A DNA stretch of 64,000 bases. Origin: Caulobacter sp. Root1455. GTDB lineage: Bacteria; Pseudomonadota; Alphaproteobacteria; Caulobacterales; Caulobacteraceae. The notes under the pieces are model-generated. The model saw only the letters and a program-made list of their open reading frames with translations, made no database searches and had not been told where the DNA came from. Numbering within the stretch: the stretch's first letter is position 1; each line of letters begins with the position of its first letter. The position numbers and the translations under genes were made by a program. The DNA lies in the NCBI RefSeq assembly GCF_001426905.1, contig NZ_LMFQ01000001.1, forward strand, positions 310,001 through 374,000. Reading direction: 5' to 3'. Below are positions 1 to 8,838 of the stretch, in pieces.

Positions 1-48
1 TTTTCCTTGCCCAGCCCCCAGCCGGGCCGTAACCCTTGCTTGTCAATT

Positions 49-62
49 CGAACAAATGTTCG
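49..62. promoter_or_regulatory. Palindromic operator candidate upstream of the TonB receptor
   Basis: CGAACA and TGTTCG face each other across two bases, 69 bp before the receptor start codon. The perfect 6-bp arms suggest a dimeric repressor site. It has the form of a Gram-positive LexA box, but the alphaproteobacterial LexA site is a GTTC direct repeat, so another regulator (for example TetR type) is more likely. Confidence 0.4.
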
Positions 63-130
63 GGTTAGGACCAAATCAAAAGACGGGGGCGATGCAAGCG
101 CTCTCGTCATAAAACGAACCGAGGTAGGAA

Positions 131-2725
131 ATGCGCTTTACTCAGGTGCTTTGCGGCACGGCGTCCGCCGTCGTGCTCGCCGGTCTGACCCCCATCGCGG
201 CCCAGGCCCAGGATACCGAGACCCAAACCGTCGACAGCATCGTCGTCACCGCCCAGAAGCGCGAGCAGAACCTGCAGGACGTGCCGGTGGTGGTCACCGC
301 GGTCGGCGCCAAGCTGCTGCGCGACACGGGCGTCAAGGACATCAAGGATCTGACGATCCTGACCCCCGGCCTGACCGTGACCTCGACCTCGTCGGAAGCC
401 TCGACCACCGCCCGCATCCGCGGCGTCGGCACGGTCGGCGACAACCCCGGCCTGGAAAGCTCGGTCGGCGTGGTGATCGACGGCGTCTATCGCCCGCGCA
501 ACGGCGTCGGCTTCGGCGACCTGGGCGAAATGGAGCGCATCGAGGTCCTGAAGGGCCCGCAAGGCACGCTGTTCGGCAAGAACACCTCGGCCGGCGTCAT
601 CAACATCATCACCAAGGAGCCGGAATTCGGCTTCGGCGCCGAGGCCGAGGCGACGCTCGGCAACTACAACGCCCACGGCCTGGCCGGGTCGGTGACCGGG
701 CCGCTGTTCGGCAGCGAGACCCTGGCCGCCCGCCTGTACGTCGCCGCCCGCGAGCGTGACGGCTATAACGACGTGGTCACCGGCAAGGGTCCCAGCACGC
801 GCGACCAGGACGCCGACCAGGGCTTCTATACCGTCCGCGGCCAGCTGCTGTTCGTCCCGGACGATAAGTCCAGCTTCAAGCTGATCGGCGACTACAGCAA
901 GCGCGACGAAAACTGCTGCGGCGCGGTGCAGATCCGTCCCGGCCCGACCACGGCGATCATCAACGCCCTGGCCGGCGGCAAGGGCGTGGGCGCTTCGACC
1001 GACAACCCCTACGACCGGGTCGCCTATTCGAACCGCGGCGCGCCGTCGTCGGTCGAGGACAAGGGCGTTTCGCTGGAAGGCAACATCGACCTGCCGATCG
1101 GCGCCCTGACCTCGATCTCGGCCATCCGCCAATGGCGCACCGACAACGGCCAGGACGCCGACTTCACCACGGCCGACCTGGTCTATCGCAACAAGGACGG
1201 CACCAACTACAGCGAGTTCACGACCTTCACCCAGGAACTGCGCCTGGCCGGCAAGACCGACCGGTTCGACTGGCTGGTCGGCGCGTTCCTGGCCGACGAG
1301 CGGTTGGATTCAAAGGCCAACTTCCTCTACGGCAACGACTACGAGGCCTATCTGGGCACGATCCTGCTGTCGGGCATCGCCAACTCGTTGGCCCCGGCCG
1401 GCATCACGCTGAACCAGGCCGGCAGCGCGGGCTTCATCTCGCAAGCCACGGGCCGTCCCTACGGCACCAGCTACACCGGCGGCCAAGGCCTGCGTGACCA
1501 GTACAAGCAGCGCGCCACCACCGTCGCCCTGTTCACCAACGACACCTGGCATGTCACCGACGCCTTCGACCTGACCGTCGGCCTGCGCTACAGCATCGAC
1601 AAGAAGGACCTGGACACCTACCAGTCCACGACCGACGGCGGCGTGGCCTGCGGCACGGCGCTGACCCCCGCCGGCCAAGCCCGGATCGCCGGCGCCCTGG
1701 TCGCCCGCGGCGTTCCCGCCGGACTGTTCGCCCCCGGCAACCCGACCGGCGCCAGCCTGGTGTCGACCGTCGCCGGCAACATGTGCTTGCCCTGGGCCAA
1801 CCCGCTGTTCAACGGCCGCGGCACGACCCAGAACCGCGAGGACAAGGAGTGGTCGGGCACCATCAAGGGCTCGTACCGCTTCTCGCCCGAGGTGTTCGCC
1901 TACGCCTCGTACGCCCGCGGTTACAAGGGCGGCGGCTTCAACCTCGACCGCACCCAGTCGTCGAACGGCCAGCAAAGCGGCGGCAACGGCGTCATCCCGA
2001 TCCACGACACCTCGTTCCCGGGCGAATTCGTCGACAGCTACGAAGTCGGCATGAAGAACACCCTGTTCAACCGCACGGTGCTGCTGAACCTGACGGCGTT
2101 CTATCAGGAATACAGCGACTTCCAGCTGAACACCTTCCTGGGCACCTCGTTCGTGGTGCGCTCGATCCCGGAAGTGACCTCGCAGGGCGTCGACGCCGAC
2201 TTCATCTGGTTCACCCCGGTGCACGGCCTGTCGGTGCAGAGCGGCTTCACCTACGCCGACACCAAGTACGGCGACCAGCCGATCCCCAACGACCCGGGCA
2301 ACGCCCTGGCCCTGTTGCCGGGCAGCAACCTGTCGCTGGCCCCCAAGTACTCGCTGTCGGGATCGCTCAGCTATGAGCACCCGGTCGGCGACACCCTGAA
2401 GGCCCGCTTCAACATCGGCGCGAAGTACTCGTCGGAATACAACACCGGCTCCGACCTGTTCCCGCCGAAGATGCAGGACGCCTACACCGTCGTGAACGCC
2501 CGCGTCAGCCTGGGCGACGCGGACGACAAGTGGACGGCCGAACTGTGGGCCCAGAACCTGCTCGACGAGGAATACAAGCAGGTCGCCTTCAACGGCACCC
2601 TGCAGGGCTCGTCGGGCCTGAGCGCCACCAACAAGGTCTACAAGCCGGCCCTGGACACCATCACCTATGATGCGTTCCTCGGCGCGCCGCGCACCTACGG
2701 CGTGACCCTGCGGGCCAAGTTCTAG
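131..2725 (+). CDS. TonB-dependent outer-membrane receptor
   Basis: This 864-residue protein is an outer-membrane ligand-gated transporter energised by TonB-ExbBD. It has a signal peptide ending near AAQAQ (residues 22-27) and a TonB box-like stretch VDSIVVTA. A plug domain follows with the usual segments (DIKDLTILTPGL, ARIRGVG, GVVIDGVYR, RIEVLKGPQGTLFGKN, GVINIITKEP), then a beta-barrel ending in an aromatic residue (LRAKF). The ATG at 131 is preceded by GAGG with normal spacing. The ligand cannot be read from the sequence. The closest functional neighbours are a peptidase and hydroxycinnamate-type CoA ligases, so a plant-derived aromatic compound is only a guess. It is a single-gene unit with its own terminator. 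Confidence 0.95.
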   Translation: MRFTQVLCGTASAVVLAGLTPIAAQAQDTETQTVDSIVVTAQKREQNLQDVPVVVTAVGAKLLRDTGVKDIKDLTILTPGLTVTSTSSEASTTARIRGVGTVGDNPGLESSVGVVIDGVYRPRNGVGFGDLGEMERIEVLKGPQGTLFGKNTSAGVINIITKEPEFGFGAEAEATLGNYNAHGLAGSVTGPLFGSETLAARLYVAARERDGYNDVVTGKGPSTRDQDADQGFYTVRGQLLFVPDDKSSFKLIGDYSKRDENCCGAVQIRPGPTTAIINALAGGKGVGASTDNPYDRVAYSNRGAPSSVEDKGVSLEGNIDLPIGALTSISAIRQWRTDNGQDADFTTADLVYRNKDGTNYSEFTTFTQELRLAGKTDRFDWLVGAFLADERLDSKANFLYGNDYEAYLGTILLSGIANSLAPAGITLNQAGSAGFISQATGRPYGTSYTGGQGLRDQYKQRATTVALFTNDTWHVTDAFDLTVGLRYSIDKKDLDTYQSTTDGGVACGTALTPAGQARIAGALVARGVPAGLFAPGNPTGASLVSTVAGNMCLPWANPLFNGRGTTQNREDKEWSGTIKGSYRFSPEVFAYASYARGYKGGGFNLDRTQSSNGQQSGGNGVIPIHDTSFPGEFVDSYEVGMKNTLFNRTVLLNLTAFYQEYSDFQLNTFLGTSFVVRSIPEVTSQGVDADFIWFTPVHGLSVQSGFTYADTKYGDQPIPNDPGNALALLPGSNLSLAPKYSLSGSLSYEHPVGDTLKARFNIGAKYSSEYNTGSDLFPPKMQDAYTVVNARVSLGDADDKWTAELWAQNLLDEEYKQVAFNGTLQGSSGLSATNKVYKPALDTITYDAFLGAPRTYGVTLRAKF

Positions 2726-2785
2726 GCCGGCATGTGATCGGCGACGGCCTCACCGCCGTCGCCGTCCAGACCTGAAGGGCGATCC

Positions 2786-2812
2786 GGGCGACCGGGTCGC
2801 CCTTTTCGTTTG
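2786..2812 (+). terminator. Rho-independent terminator after the TonB receptor
   Basis: GGGCGAC and GTCGCCC form a 7-bp stem with a three-base loop, followed by a T-rich run (TTTTCGTTT). It lies 60 bp after the receptor stop codon. Confidence 0.75.
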
Positions 2813-2895
2813 GGCCCAATTCGTTCCCGGCCAAGCTTTCAACGAATCCCGAACCGTCCCACCCTGCGGCGGGGGATTCGTTGCGGAGGCGCATC

Positions 2896-5352
2896 ATGAA
2901 GACCGTCCGGCTGCTCGGCGTGTGGGTCTGCCTGTTGCTGGGCCTGGCGATCGCCAACCTGGCCCTGCGAACGCCCCCGCCGCTGCCGGCCAACGCCCCC
3001 GCCGACCAGTTCTCGGCCACGCGCGCCATGGCCGACGTCCGCGCCATCGGCCAGAAGCCCCATCCGATCGGCTCGGCCGAGATCGTCCGGGTTCGCGACC
3101 ATCTGCTGGGCCGGGTCAACGGCCTGGGGCTGGAGGTGCTGGTGCGGCCCGGCGAAGGCGTGCGCGACGCGGCCAAGTGGGCGCCGCGCTCGATGGCCGT
3201 CGGCGCGGTGCAGAACATCGTCGCCACCCTGCCCGGGACCTACCGCGACGCCCCGGCCGTGCTGGTGATGAGCCATTACGACACCGTCCCCAACTCGCCC
3301 GGCGCGGCCGACGACTCGGCCGGCGTCGCCGCGGCCCTGGAGATCGCCCGCGCCCTGAAGGCCGGCCCGACCCCGGCCCGCGACGTGATCTTCCTGTTCA
3401 CCGACGGCGAGGAGCCGGGCCTGCTGGGGGCCGAGGCGTTCTTCGCCCGAGATCCGCTGCGCGACCACGTCGGGGTGGTGGTCAACATGGAGGCCCGGGG
3501 CGACGCTGGCCGCGCGGCCATGTTCCAGACCGGCGCCGACAGCGGCGAACTGATCCGCCTCTATGCCGCGAGCGCCCGCCAGCCGACCGCCAACTCGCTG
3601 GCCGCGGCCGTCTACCGGCGCATGCCCAACGACACCGACTTCAGCCACGCCCTGCGCAAGGGCCTGCCGGGGCTGAACTTCGCCTTCATCGACGACCAGC
3701 TGGCCTATCACACGCCGCTGGCCACGCCCGAGCACCTGAACCAGGGCAGCCTGCAGAACCTGGGCGACCAGGCCTTGTCCGCCGTCCGGGCCCTGGCCAT
3801 GGCCGCGACCCTGCCGGCCAAGTCGCCGGACCTGATCTATTCCGACGTCCTGGCCCGGGGCCTGGTGGCCTATCCGGTCAATGTCGGCTGGGCGATCCTG
3901 GCGGTGGCCGGGCTGCTGATCGTCTTCACCGGTTATCGCGCCCTGCGCGGCAAGGCCGTGACCGCCGTCGAGATCCTGCGCGGGATCGCCGGCTTTCTGC
4001 TGCTGGCCGCCGGCGCGGTCCTGGCCCTGCACCTGGCCGGCCGGCTGATCGGCATCGCCGACATGCAGCGCTACTACGCGGTGCTGGGCCAGTTCAACGC
4101 CCTGCTGGCGGGCGCGGGGATCCTGCTGATCGGGATGTGCCTGACCGTGCTGACCCTGCAGGCGCGGGGCCTGGCCGGGATCTGGGGCCGGATCTGGATC
4201 AGCGTGGCCGCCCTCCTCGCCGGCGGCGCCTGCAGCCTGGTCGGCGGCTTCGATCAGGTCGGACTGGGCCTGGGCGTCGCTGTCGTGGTCCTGGCCTGGC
4301 TGAGCCTGGGCAAGGGCGTGGGCGTGTTCGGCGCCTGGCTGGGCGCGCTGCTGGTGGTGCTGGCCCTGGCGGTCACGGTCCAGGTCCTGGCGCCCGGCGG
4401 CTCGGTGATGCTGGCCTGGCCGCTGCTGGCCGCCAGCCTGGTGGCCGCCCTGGTCATGGCTGTGGGCGGAACCCGCGACCGCCGGGTGGCCTGGGCCCTG
4501 ACCCTGGTCGTCTGCGTCGTGGCCGTCGCCGTGGTCGCCCAGCTGGGCGCCTGGGGGGCCTGGACCTTCGCCGGGGTGGGCCTGACCGAGCCGGCGGTGC
4601 TGGCGGCGTTCGCCATCCTGGCCGCCCCGGCCCTCTTGCCCCTGGCCTTCGACTTCGCCGCCTATCGCTGGGCCCCGGCCTTCGCCGGCGTCGCCGTGGC
4701 GGCGGGAATCGGGCTGCTGGCCTATGCGGGCCTGGGCGACGGCGGCCCGACCCGGCCGCGCCCGGCCGAGGCCAGCCACCTGGCGGATCTGTCGACCGGC
4801 ACGGCCTGGCGGGTCTCGCCCGCGCCGCGCCTGGACCCCTGGTCGACGGTGGTGCTGTCGGACAATGACGCCAAGCCGGTGCGCCAGGCCTATCCGCCGC
4901 TGTTCCGCGAACCGGTGTGGATGGCCCCGACCGCCGTGCTGCCGGTCGAGCGGCCGGTGCTGTCGATCGACCGGGCCGGCGACCGCCTGCTGGTCCGCGC
5001 CGTGCCGACGGCGGGGGCCGAGGTCCTGACCTTGCGCCTGCGGTCCAGCATAGACCTTGACGAACCGCGCCTGAACGGCCGCCCGATCGCCCTGCCGACC
5101 CAGGCCGGCGAATGGACCAGCCTGTCCTACCACGCCCCCGATCCCAACGGCGTCACGCTGAGCTTCACCGCCCGACCGGCCGGCAAGGTCGAGGTGGCGG
5201 TGATCGAGATCCGCGACGGCTGGCCGCGCGGCGTCTCGACGATCCCGGCCAAGCCGGCGGGCCTGATGGCCAGCGGCTATTCGGACAAGACCATCGTGCT
5301 GGATCGCGGGGCGCTGGCCTGGCCGGCGTTCACGGACAGCGAGACCCAATAA
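2896..5352 (+). CDS. M28-family metallopeptidase with multi-pass membrane domain
   Basis: This 818-residue zinc aminopeptidase of family M28 is anchored in the inner membrane. An N-terminal transmembrane helix (KTVRLLGVWVCLLLGLAIA) is followed by the peptidase domain. Metal and catalytic motifs are visible: SHYDTVP, ADDSAG, and the DGEE pair in FLFTDGEEPGL. From about residue 320 to 610 there are eight or more hydrophobic segments, and then a soluble C-terminal domain. This architecture matches Fxna/Pff1-like M28 proteins. The ATG at 2896 is chosen over an in-frame TTG at 2881 because GGAGG lies seven bases upstream of it. The substrate is unknown. Confidence 0.85.
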   Translation: MKTVRLLGVWVCLLLGLAIANLALRTPPPLPANAPADQFSATRAMADVRAIGQKPHPIGSAEIVRVRDHLLGRVNGLGLEVLVRPGEGVRDAAKWAPRSMAVGAVQNIVATLPGTYRDAPAVLVMSHYDTVPNSPGAADDSAGVAAALEIARALKAGPTPARDVIFLFTDGEEPGLLGAEAFFARDPLRDHVGVVVNMEARGDAGRAAMFQTGADSGELIRLYAASARQPTANSLAAAVYRRMPNDTDFSHALRKGLPGLNFAFIDDQLAYHTPLATPEHLNQGSLQNLGDQALSAVRALAMAATLPAKSPDLIYSDVLARGLVAYPVNVGWAILAVAGLLIVFTGYRALRGKAVTAVEILRGIAGFLLLAAGAVLALHLAGRLIGIADMQRYYAVLGQFNALLAGAGILLIGMCLTVLTLQARGLAGIWGRIWISVAALLAGGACSLVGGFDQVGLGLGVAVVVLAWLSLGKGVGVFGAWLGALLVVLALAVTVQVLAPGGSVMLAWPLLAASLVAALVMAVGGTRDRRVAWALTLVVCVVAVAVVAQLGAWGAWTFAGVGLTEPAVLAAFAILAAPALLPLAFDFAAYRWAPAFAGVAVAAGIGLLAYAGLGDGGPTRPRPAEASHLADLSTGTAWRVSPAPRLDPWSTVVLSDNDAKPVRQAYPPLFREPVWMAPTAVLPVERPVLSIDRAGDRLLVRAVPTAGAEVLTLRLRSSIDLDEPRLNGRPIALPTQAGEWTSLSYHAPDPNGVTLSFTARPAGKVEVAVIEIRDGWPRGVSTIPAKPAGLMASGYSDKTIVLDRGALAWPAFTDSETQ

Positions 5353-5357
5353 TAAAT

Positions 5358-5484
5358 CCGCTCATCCCGGCGAATGCCGGGACCCAGATGGAATGGCGGT
5401 GTGGTGGGCTCCACGAACTCTGAGCTCATCCCATCAGCCACCCAGCTTTGGGATCTGGATCCCGGCATTCGCCGGGATGAGCGG
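5358..5484. repeat. Family A palindromic intergenic element, copy 1
   Basis: This is a 127-bp element bounded by inverted repeats. The left end reads CCGCTCATCCCGGCGAATGC and the right end is its complement. Each end is itself palindromic around CCCGGCGAATGCCGGG. It sits between the convergent ends of the M28 gene and the CoA ligase gene. Related copies are at 23517, 28597 and 62051. The layout of two inverted REP-like ends around a variable core resembles a REPIN or BIME. Confidence 0.85.
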
Positions 5485-5500
5485 TGGTTAGGGCGGAAGG

Positions 5501-7363
5501 CTAGATCACGATCACGCCCTCGCCCGGCTCCTTCGCGTACAGCCCCTCGACCACCTTGGCCCGCCGCTCCAGCGTCGCGCGCTGGTTCACATAGCCCTTG
5601 TCGGTGATCTCGCCGGCGTCGATGGACGGCGGTTCGGTCAGGATGGCCACGCGAGCCACGCGCCGCGACGAGCCACCGGCGGCGGCGTTGAACGCCCCGA
5701 TCCGCTCGCGCAGGATCGCGGTCAGCTTCTCGAGCGGCGTGCCCGGTCCCTCGTCGGCGACCAGGGCGGCCAGGCCGGCGGGCGAGGGCCAGACCATGGC
5801 GGCGGCGAACGGCTTGTCCTGGCCGGCGATCACCGCGTCGTGGATGTAGGGGCTGCAGGCGGCCACCAGGTCGGGGCGCAGCACCCCGACGCTGACCCAG
5901 GTGCCGCTGTCCAGCTTGAAGTCCTCGGTCACCCGGCCGTCGAACACCAGGCCCTTGGACGGATCCTCGGGATCGACGAACCGCGCCGCGTCGCCCAGCT
6001 TGTAGAAGCCCTCCTCGTCGAAGGCCGCCGCGGTCCTCTCCGGATCCTTATGGTAGCCGCTGGCCACCGTCGGCCCCTTGACCCGCACCTCGTACTTGGC
6101 GCCGGCCGGGGCCAGCTTCAGGGCGATGCCCGGCAGCGGCAGGCCGACCAGCCCGACCCGCTCGGTCAGCCAGTGGACCACGGTGACGCCCTGGGTCTCG
6201 GTCGCGCCGTACATGGTGGTCAGCGGCACGCGATGGCCGGTCTCGGCCACGGCCAGGGCCTGCATGCGGGTATAGACGTCGTCCGACAGGGTGGCGCCGC
6301 CATAGCCCATGTATTTCAGGTTCTTGAAGAACGCCTTGCGCAGCACCGGGTCGCCCTCCATCGCCCCGGCCAGCATCGAAAAGGCGATCGGCGCCGAGCC
6401 GAACACCACGGGCGAGACCTCGTAGAGGTTCTTGATCGTGGTCTCGAACATGCCCGGCAGCGGCTTGCCCTCGTCGATCCACAGGGTGCCCCCCGACCAG
6501 AGCACGCCGTTGAAGCCGATGTTGCCGGCCGAGATATGGCTCCAGGGCATCCATTCCAGGCTGTTGGGCACATCGTCCGAGGGCTCGTCGGCGCGCAGTC
6601 CTTCCTGGCCGGCGATGACGCCCGCCATCATGGCGTGGGTCTGGGGCACGCCCTTGGGCATGCCGGTCGAGCCGGAGGTGAACAGGTACTTGGCGACGGT
6701 GGCCGGCGTCAGGCTTTCGCGCTTGGCGGCGACGTCGCGGGGCACGGTGGCGGCCACCGTGTCGAAGGCGATCGCGCCCTCGCCGGTTCCGTCGGCGGTG
6801 ACCAGCAGCAGATCCGGCTTGAGCGCGCGCAGCGTGGCGATGGCTTTCTCGAACATCACCCCGGACTGCGCGAACACCACCTTGGGCGCGACCTTGTCGA
6901 AGCAGTGCTTGAGCTTGCCGTGGTCGGCCGACATCAGGCTGTAGGCCGGGCTGACCGGGGCGGCGGGCGCGCCGGCGCCGTAGGCTCCCAAGGTCATCAG
7001 GGCGTGCTCGATCGAGTTGCCCGACAGGATCATCACGCTGTCGTCGGCGGTCAGGCCCCGGTCCAGCAGCCACTGGCTGACGCCCTCGACCGCCCGCAGG
7101 GCTTCGGCGTAGGTCACGCCGCGCCAGGGTCCGTGGCCCGGCTCGCGCTGGCGCAGATAGGGCCGGTCGGGATGGGCGGCGGCCTTTTCGGCCAGCAGGT
7201 GGCTGATCGTCCGCGGCCCCTCGCCGGGCGCATGGTTGGAGGTGATGACGATGCTGCCGTCGGCGCGGCGGTCGACGCTGATGTCGGCGCCTTTCATCGG
7301 CAGGGGCTTGAAGGGCGCGGTGCTCGGATCGCGCGCGGCCGCCAGACTGTCGACGCCGTCCAT
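5501..7363 (-). CDS. Feruloyl-CoA synthase-like AMP-forming CoA ligase (copy 1)
   Basis: This 620-residue member of the adenylate-forming superfamily would activate a hydroxycinnamate or other aryl acid to its CoA thioester. The AMP-binding signature YLFTSGSTGMPKG is intact. The later MYGATETQG, GYHKDPERT, FYKLGDAARF and VFDGRVTEDFKL segments and the C-terminal ITDKGYVNQ match feruloyl-CoA synthases. The ATG at 7363 is preceded by GGGAGAG at good spacing, so a longer upstream reading is rejected. A second ligase of the same family lies at 21642-23462. It is transcribed divergently from an ECF sigma gene. The exact substrate is inferred from family only. Confidence 0.85.
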   Translation of the reverse strand: MDGVDSLAAARDPSTAPFKPLPMKGADISVDRRADGSIVITSNHAPGEGPRTISHLLAEKAAAHPDRPYLRQREPGHGPWRGVTYAEALRAVEGVSQWLLDRGLTADDSVMILSGNSIEHALMTLGAYGAGAPAAPVSPAYSLMSADHGKLKHCFDKVAPKVVFAQSGVMFEKAIATLRALKPDLLLVTADGTGEGAIAFDTVAATVPRDVAAKRESLTPATVAKYLFTSGSTGMPKGVPQTHAMMAGVIAGQEGLRADEPSDDVPNSLEWMPWSHISAGNIGFNGVLWSGGTLWIDEGKPLPGMFETTIKNLYEVSPVVFGSAPIAFSMLAGAMEGDPVLRKAFFKNLKYMGYGGATLSDDVYTRMQALAVAETGHRVPLTTMYGATETQGVTVVHWLTERVGLVGLPLPGIALKLAPAGAKYEVRVKGPTVASGYHKDPERTAAAFDEEGFYKLGDAARFVDPEDPSKGLVFDGRVTEDFKLDSGTWVSVGVLRPDLVAACSPYIHDAVIAGQDKPFAAAMVWPSPAGLAALVADEGPGTPLEKLTAILRERIGAFNAAAGGSSRRVARVAILTEPPSIDAGEITDKGYVNQRATLERRAKVVEGLYAKEPGEGVIVI

Positions 7364-7421
7364 ATCGCTCTCTCCCGGTCGGTTATCGTTGTTTACCGAG
7401 AGCGTACGCGGCCTGACGCCC

Positions 7422-7448
7422 GCGTAAAGCGTGCCCAAGCGTAAAGCG
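7422..7448. promoter_or_regulatory. Direct repeat of GCGTAAAGCG in a divergent promoter region
   Basis: GCGTAAAGCG occurs twice, at 7422-7431 and 7439-7448, 17 bp start to start. The repeats lie between the divergent CoA ligase and ECF sigma genes. A perfect ten-base repeat at this spacing suggests a binding site for a transcription factor. Which gene it controls is not clear. Confidence 0.4.
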
Positions 7449-7462
7449 ATCACGGAACGGGG

Positions 7463-7481
7463 ACAGGCGGCATGCGCCTGT
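7463..7481. promoter_or_regulatory. Palindrome upstream of the ECF sigma gene
   Basis: ACAGGCG and CGCCTGT are separated by GCATG, 50 bp before the sigma factor start. A GGAAC just upstream (7455-7459) could serve as an ECF-type -35 element. Operator or hairpin function is inference. Confidence 0.3.
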
Positions 7482-7530
7482 ACCCACGCCGGGCTTGTAA
7501 GATCCGTCCGCCGCCCGAGACTACCTGGAT

Positions 7531-8103
7531 ATGGACGGCGCCAACCAACCCCCATCGCGGACGCTTCAGGACGAGCGTTACGCCCGCGCGGCGGCCAGCC
7601 TCGGCGCGGCGCTGGAGCGGCTGGCGCGGGCCTACGAGGCCGACGCGGACCAGCGCCGGGACCTGCTGCAGGACATCCACCTGGCCGTCTGGCGCAGCTT
7701 CGCGCGCTATGACGGGCGCTGTTCGGAGCGGACCTGGGTCTATCGCGTGGCCCACAACGTGGCGATCTCGCACGGCCAGAAGCGGCGGCGGTCTCGGCCC
7801 GACAAGCTGCTGACCCTCGACGAACTGGCCGTCCGGGGCGATCCGACCCAGCCCGATCCCGAGGCGCGGGCCGCCGACAGCCACGCCCTGGCCCGGCTGA
7901 CGGCGCTGATCCGGGCCCTGGTCCCGCCGGACCGGCAGATCGTGATGCTCTATCTCGAGGGCCTGGAGGCCAAGGCCGTCGCCGAGGTCTGCGGCCTGTC
8001 GCCCGGCGCGGTCGCCACCAAGCTGCACCGGCTCAAGGCCGTTCTGGCCAGCCGCATCAACCAGGCCAATCGCTTCAACCAGGGAGATCCCGATGAGCGG
8101 TGA
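7531..8103 (+). CDS. ECF-family RNA polymerase sigma factor
   Basis: This is a 190-residue group 4 sigma-70 factor. A region 2 segment (RRDLLQDIHLAVWRSFARYD, then ERTWVYRVAHNVAISH) and a region 4 helix-turn-helix (IVMLYLEGLEAKAVAEVCGL, ATKLHRLKAVL) are both present, with no region 3. The downstream gene starts 11 bases before this stop codon and encodes a membrane protein. That arrangement is typical of a sigma factor with a membrane-bound regulator. The stimulus is unknown. Confidence 0.9.
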   Translation: MDGANQPPSRTLQDERYARAAASLGAALERLARAYEADADQRRDLLQDIHLAVWRSFARYDGRCSERTWVYRVAHNVAISHGQKRRRSRPDKLLTLDELAVRGDPTQPDPEARAADSHALARLTALIRALVPPDRQIVMLYLEGLEAKAVAEVCGLSPGAVATKLHRLKAVLASRINQANRFNQGDPDER

Positions 8104-8677
8104 TCCCTCCGACCTCGACCCCTTTGATCCCCAGGCTCTGTGGCAGAGCCAAGCTCAGGAGCACGAACCTATGTCGCTCGCGGAAATCCACCAGAAGGCG
8201 CGGACCCTGAAAAGCAAGGTTCTCTGGCGCAATGTCCGGGAATACGCCGCGTCGGTCGTGGTGATCCTGTTCTTCGCGCCTGTCCTGCTGCATCGCGAAA
8301 GCTGGATGATGCAGGCCGGCGCGGCGCTGATCATCGCGGCCACGATCTTCGTGGGCTGGCAGATGCACCGGCGCACCGGGATGGGGGCGATCCCGGAGGC
8401 CGGCGAGGCCCTGCGCGACTTCCATCGGCAGACGCTGATCCGCCAGCGCGACGCCCTGCGCTCGGTGGGCCGGTGGTACATGGCGCCGTTCGCGCCGGGC
8501 ATGGTGCTGCTGATGATGGGCCGCTGGTTCCAGTCGCACGTGGAGGGCCGGTCGCTGGCCATGGACCACCTGGGCATCCTGCTGGCCAGCGCCTTCGTCG
8601 TCCTGGTGTTCGGCGGGGTCTGGTGGCTGAACCAGCTCGGGGCCAAGCGCCTGCAGAAGCAGATCGACGCGCTTTAG
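8093..8677 (+). CDS. Membrane protein coupled to the ECF sigma factor, possible anti-sigma
   Basis: This 194-residue protein has a soluble N-terminus with a short helical segment (SLAEIHQKARTLKSKVLWRN). Two hydrophobic helices follow (about residues 50-85), then a loop, then two more (about 130-180). It overlaps the sigma gene by 11 bases, so translation is probably coupled. No zinc-binding HxxxCxxC anti-sigma motif is present. Assignment as an anti-sigma factor rests on position alone. Confidence 0.7.
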   Translation: MSGDPSDLDPFDPQALWQSQAQEHEPMSLAEIHQKARTLKSKVLWRNVREYAASVVVILFFAPVLLHRESWMMQAGAALIIAATIFVGWQMHRRTGMGAIPEAGEALRDFHRQTLIRQRDALRSVGRWYMAPFAPGMVLLMMGRWFQSHVEGRSLAMDHLGILLASAFVVLVFGGVWWLNQLGAKRLQKQIDAL

Positions 8678-8683
8678 AAGGAC

Positions 8684-8835
8684 CCTTCTCCCCTTGCGGG
8701 AGAAGGTGGCCTCCGAAGGAGGTTGGATGAGGGGTCTCTCAAACGCCAGACGAAGAAGGGGCCGCACGGCTTCCGCCGGTGCGCCCCCTCATCCGTCAGC
8801 CTACGGCTGACACCTTCTCCCGCAAGGAGAGAAGG
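8684..8835. repeat. Family C palindromic intergenic element, copy 1
   Basis: The ends CCTTCTCCCCTTGCGGGAGAA and its near-complement enclose about 150 bp between the convergent sigma-operon and aldehyde dehydrogenase genes. Each end can fold as a small hairpin, and the whole element can fold end to end. Relatives are at 18995, 21504 and 49488. Confidence 0.75.
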
Positions 8836-8838
8836 AAG

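Noticed and set aside
49..62. Possible LexA box
   Set aside because: The symmetry fits the Gram-positive box, but the alphaproteobacterial LexA site is a GTTC direct repeat, and no SOS gene follows.
2839..5349. 836-codon open frame antisense to the M28 peptidase
   Set aside because: Third-position GC bias leaves long antisense frames open. The frame is Gln/Arg/Gly/His-rich without domain motifs, and the sense frame has clear ones.
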